NCBI GenBank assembly: GCA_913009515.1
Contig: CAJVYO010000109.1
Location: forward strand, 1-6,133
From: an uncultured Methylococcaceae bacterium
GTDB taxonomy: Bacteria; Pseudomonadota; Gammaproteobacteria; Methylococcales; Methylomonadaceae
Direction of reading: 5' to 3'
DNA: 6,133 nt
Translations under genes and position numbers: made by a program
Notes under the pieces: model-generated
The model's database searches: none
Seen by the model: the letters and a program-made list of their open reading frames with translations, nothing else
Told to the model about the DNA's origin: nothing
Shown: positions 4,973-6,133 of the stretch, piece by piece
How the letters are laid out: each line of letters starts with the position of its first letter
Numbering within the stretch: position 1 is the stretch's first letter

Positions 4973-6133
4973 TTAAACTTGTGGGTGTTTCTTCACCCCT
5001 TTATCTTCAAGTTTATTCAATGCATTGATATACGCTTTTGCCGATGCAATCACAATATCAGTATCCGCACCTAAACCGTTTACCACACGCCCTGCCTTAC
5101 CTAATCGCACCGTCACATCACCCTGAGCATCAGTGCCATTGGTAATATTATTCACTGAATAAAGTTCTAATGAGGCGGTTGATTTTGCTAATAATTCAAT
5201 CGCTTTCAAACTCGCATCCACTGCACCACTGCCTTCTGCATTACCTGTTAATTCTTGCTCACCGACTTTTATCGTCACGATGGCACTCGGCACTTCACCC
5301 GTTTCAGAGCAGACTTTTAACGCAATTAACTTATAATGTTCTTCTTCGGTATCCGTATTCACTTCGGTAATTAAGGCTTGTAAATCTTCATCAAAGATTT
5401 CATGTTTTTTATCGGCTAATTGCTTAAAACGATAAAACGCATCATTTAATTCTGATTCACTGTGAAATTCAAAGCCTAATTCCGTCATGCGACTTTTAAA
5501 CGCATTCCGCCCTGAATGTTTACCTAAAACCATACGATTAGCTGACCAACCCACATCTTCAGCTCGCATAATTTCATAGGTTTCACGATTTTTTAACACC
5601 CCATCTTGATGAATACCTGACTCATGTGCAAAGGCATTGGCACCCACAATCGCCTTATTCGGCTGCACAGGAAAACCGGTAATACTTGAAACCAATTTAG
5701 AACAGGTTAAAATTTCACGGGTATCTAAACGGCTATCACAACTAAATACATCGTGACGGGTTTTTAACGCCATCACCACTTCTTCTAATGAGGCATTTCC
5801 TGCACGTTCGCCTAAACCATTAATAGTACATTCAACTTGTCTCGCACCATGCATCACTGCTGATAAAGAGTTTGCTACTGCCAAGCCTAAATCATTATGG
5901 CAATGCACTGAAAAAATGGCTTTATCCGCATTAGGGATACGTTGCATTAAATTACCAATCGTTGCCCCAAATTCAGCGGGAATACTGTAACCAACGGTAT
6001 CAGGAATATTAATCGTGGTTGCACCTGCATCAATCACCGCTTCGATAATATGACATAGAAAATCCTCTTCCGAACGCCCTGCATCTTCCGCTGAAAATTC
6101 AACATTATCGGTATAAGTTAAAGCTCGTTTCAC
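4973..6133 (-). CDS. leuA: 2-isopropylmalate synthase LeuA (N-terminus missing)
   Basis: This enzyme condenses acetyl-CoA with 2-oxoisovalerate to give 2-isopropylmalate, the first committed step of leucine synthesis. The visible 386 residues begin inside the TIM-barrel at VKRALTYTDNVEFS. The first codon is an internal Val, corresponding to about residue 126 of E. coli LeuA, so roughly 125 N-terminal residues lie beyond the window, including the DTTLRDGEQ motif. Seen here are NIPDTVGY (42-49), the metal-binding HCH (77-79, HCHNDLGLA), GLGERAGNASLEE (106-118, with the third metal-site Asn113), and HESGIHQDGVLKN (170-182). Residues about 255-375 form the C-terminal regulatory domain that binds leucine for feedback inhibition, including VVNGLGADTDIVIASAKAY. 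All signature residues look intact. It is the upstream gene of a tight operon with the UDG-like gene and rimI. Any leader or attenuator would be outside the window. Confidence 0.95.
   Translation of the reverse strand: MKRALTYTDNVEFSAEDAGRSEEDFLCHIIEAVIDAGATTINIPDTVGYSIPAEFGATIGNLMQRIPNADKAIFSVHCHNDLGLAVANSLSAVMHGARQVECTINGLGERAGNASLEEVVMALKTRHDVFSCDSRLDTREILTCSKLVSSITGFPVQPNKAIVGANAFAHESGIHQDGVLKNRETYEIMRAEDVGWSANRMVLGKHSGRNAFKSRMTELGFEFHSESELNDAFYRFKQLADKKHEIFDEDLQALITEVNTDTEEEHYKLIALKVCSETGEVPSAIVTIKVGEQELTGNAEGSGAVDASLKAIELLAKSTASLELYSVNNITNGTDAQGDVTVRLGKAGRVVNGLGADTDIVIASAKAYINALNKLEDKGVKKHPQV

Noticed and set aside
4804..5028. Open plus-strand frame of 74 codons opposite the UDG-like gene and the end of leuA
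   Set aside because: It lies antisense to two well-supported genes, has no recognisable domain, and its composition follows from the opposite-strand coding.
5170..5370. Open plus-strand frame of 66 codons opposite leuA
   Set aside because: It is fully antisense to a conserved LeuA region. The Leu/His/Ser-rich translation is typical of a shadow frame.
1..6133. CRISPR array, tRNA or rRNA genes, insertion sequences or attachment sites
   Set aside because: No regularly spaced long repeats, cloverleaf, transposase or terminal inverted repeats were seen. The two hairpins are better explained as terminators.

Overview
The window looks like chromosomal DNA of a Gram-negative bacterium, most likely a gammaproteobacterium. 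Supporting signs are a LeuA close to the enterobacterial form, a RimI that aligns along its length with the E. coli enzyme as I recall it, Sec and lipoprotein signal peptides, and an outer-membrane beta-barrel ending in Phe. The DNA is AT-rich. The lineage cannot be fixed from this sequence; sulfur-oxidising or methane-oxidising gammaproteobacteria are only a guess.

Layout. Bases 1-63 are the last codons of a plus-strand membrane protein. Three envelope genes follow on the plus strand: a secreted outer-membrane barrel protein (190-1341) closed by a hairpin terminator (about 1379-1428); a small secreted CsgG-like protein (1462-2079); and, overlapping it by the four bases ATGA, a lipoprotein that joins a second CsgG-like domain to a caspase-family (C14) protease with an intact His/Cys dyad (2076-3614). 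A short convergent intergenic region (3615-3703) holds a GC-rich hairpin. On the minus strand lies a tight housekeeping operon, read leuA (4973-6133, N-terminus beyond the window edge), then a family-4 uracil-DNA-glycosylase-like protein (4277-4966), then rimI (3704-4261).

How the genes work together. The CsgG-like pair is almost certainly co-translated. The two proteins share the same core pattern (HVG-L/F-G, then an amphipathic helix, then an F-[DE]-[IL]-E-L strand), so they are probably paralogous subunits of one periplasmic or outer-membrane assembly, with the caspase domain tethered to the membrane by the lipid anchor. The adjacent barrel protein may or may not belong to it. This module is the part of the window most likely to be an undescribed system. 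In the minus-strand operon, the UDG-like protein sits where E. coli has holD (upstream of rimI), and its first 21 or so residues resemble the chi-binding N-terminus of the DNA polymerase III psi subunit. It may therefore be a clamp-loader protein built on a modified glycosylase fold rather than an active repair enzyme.

The plus-strand block is visibly more AT-rich than the minus-strand operon, which fits an accessory module next to conserved core genes.
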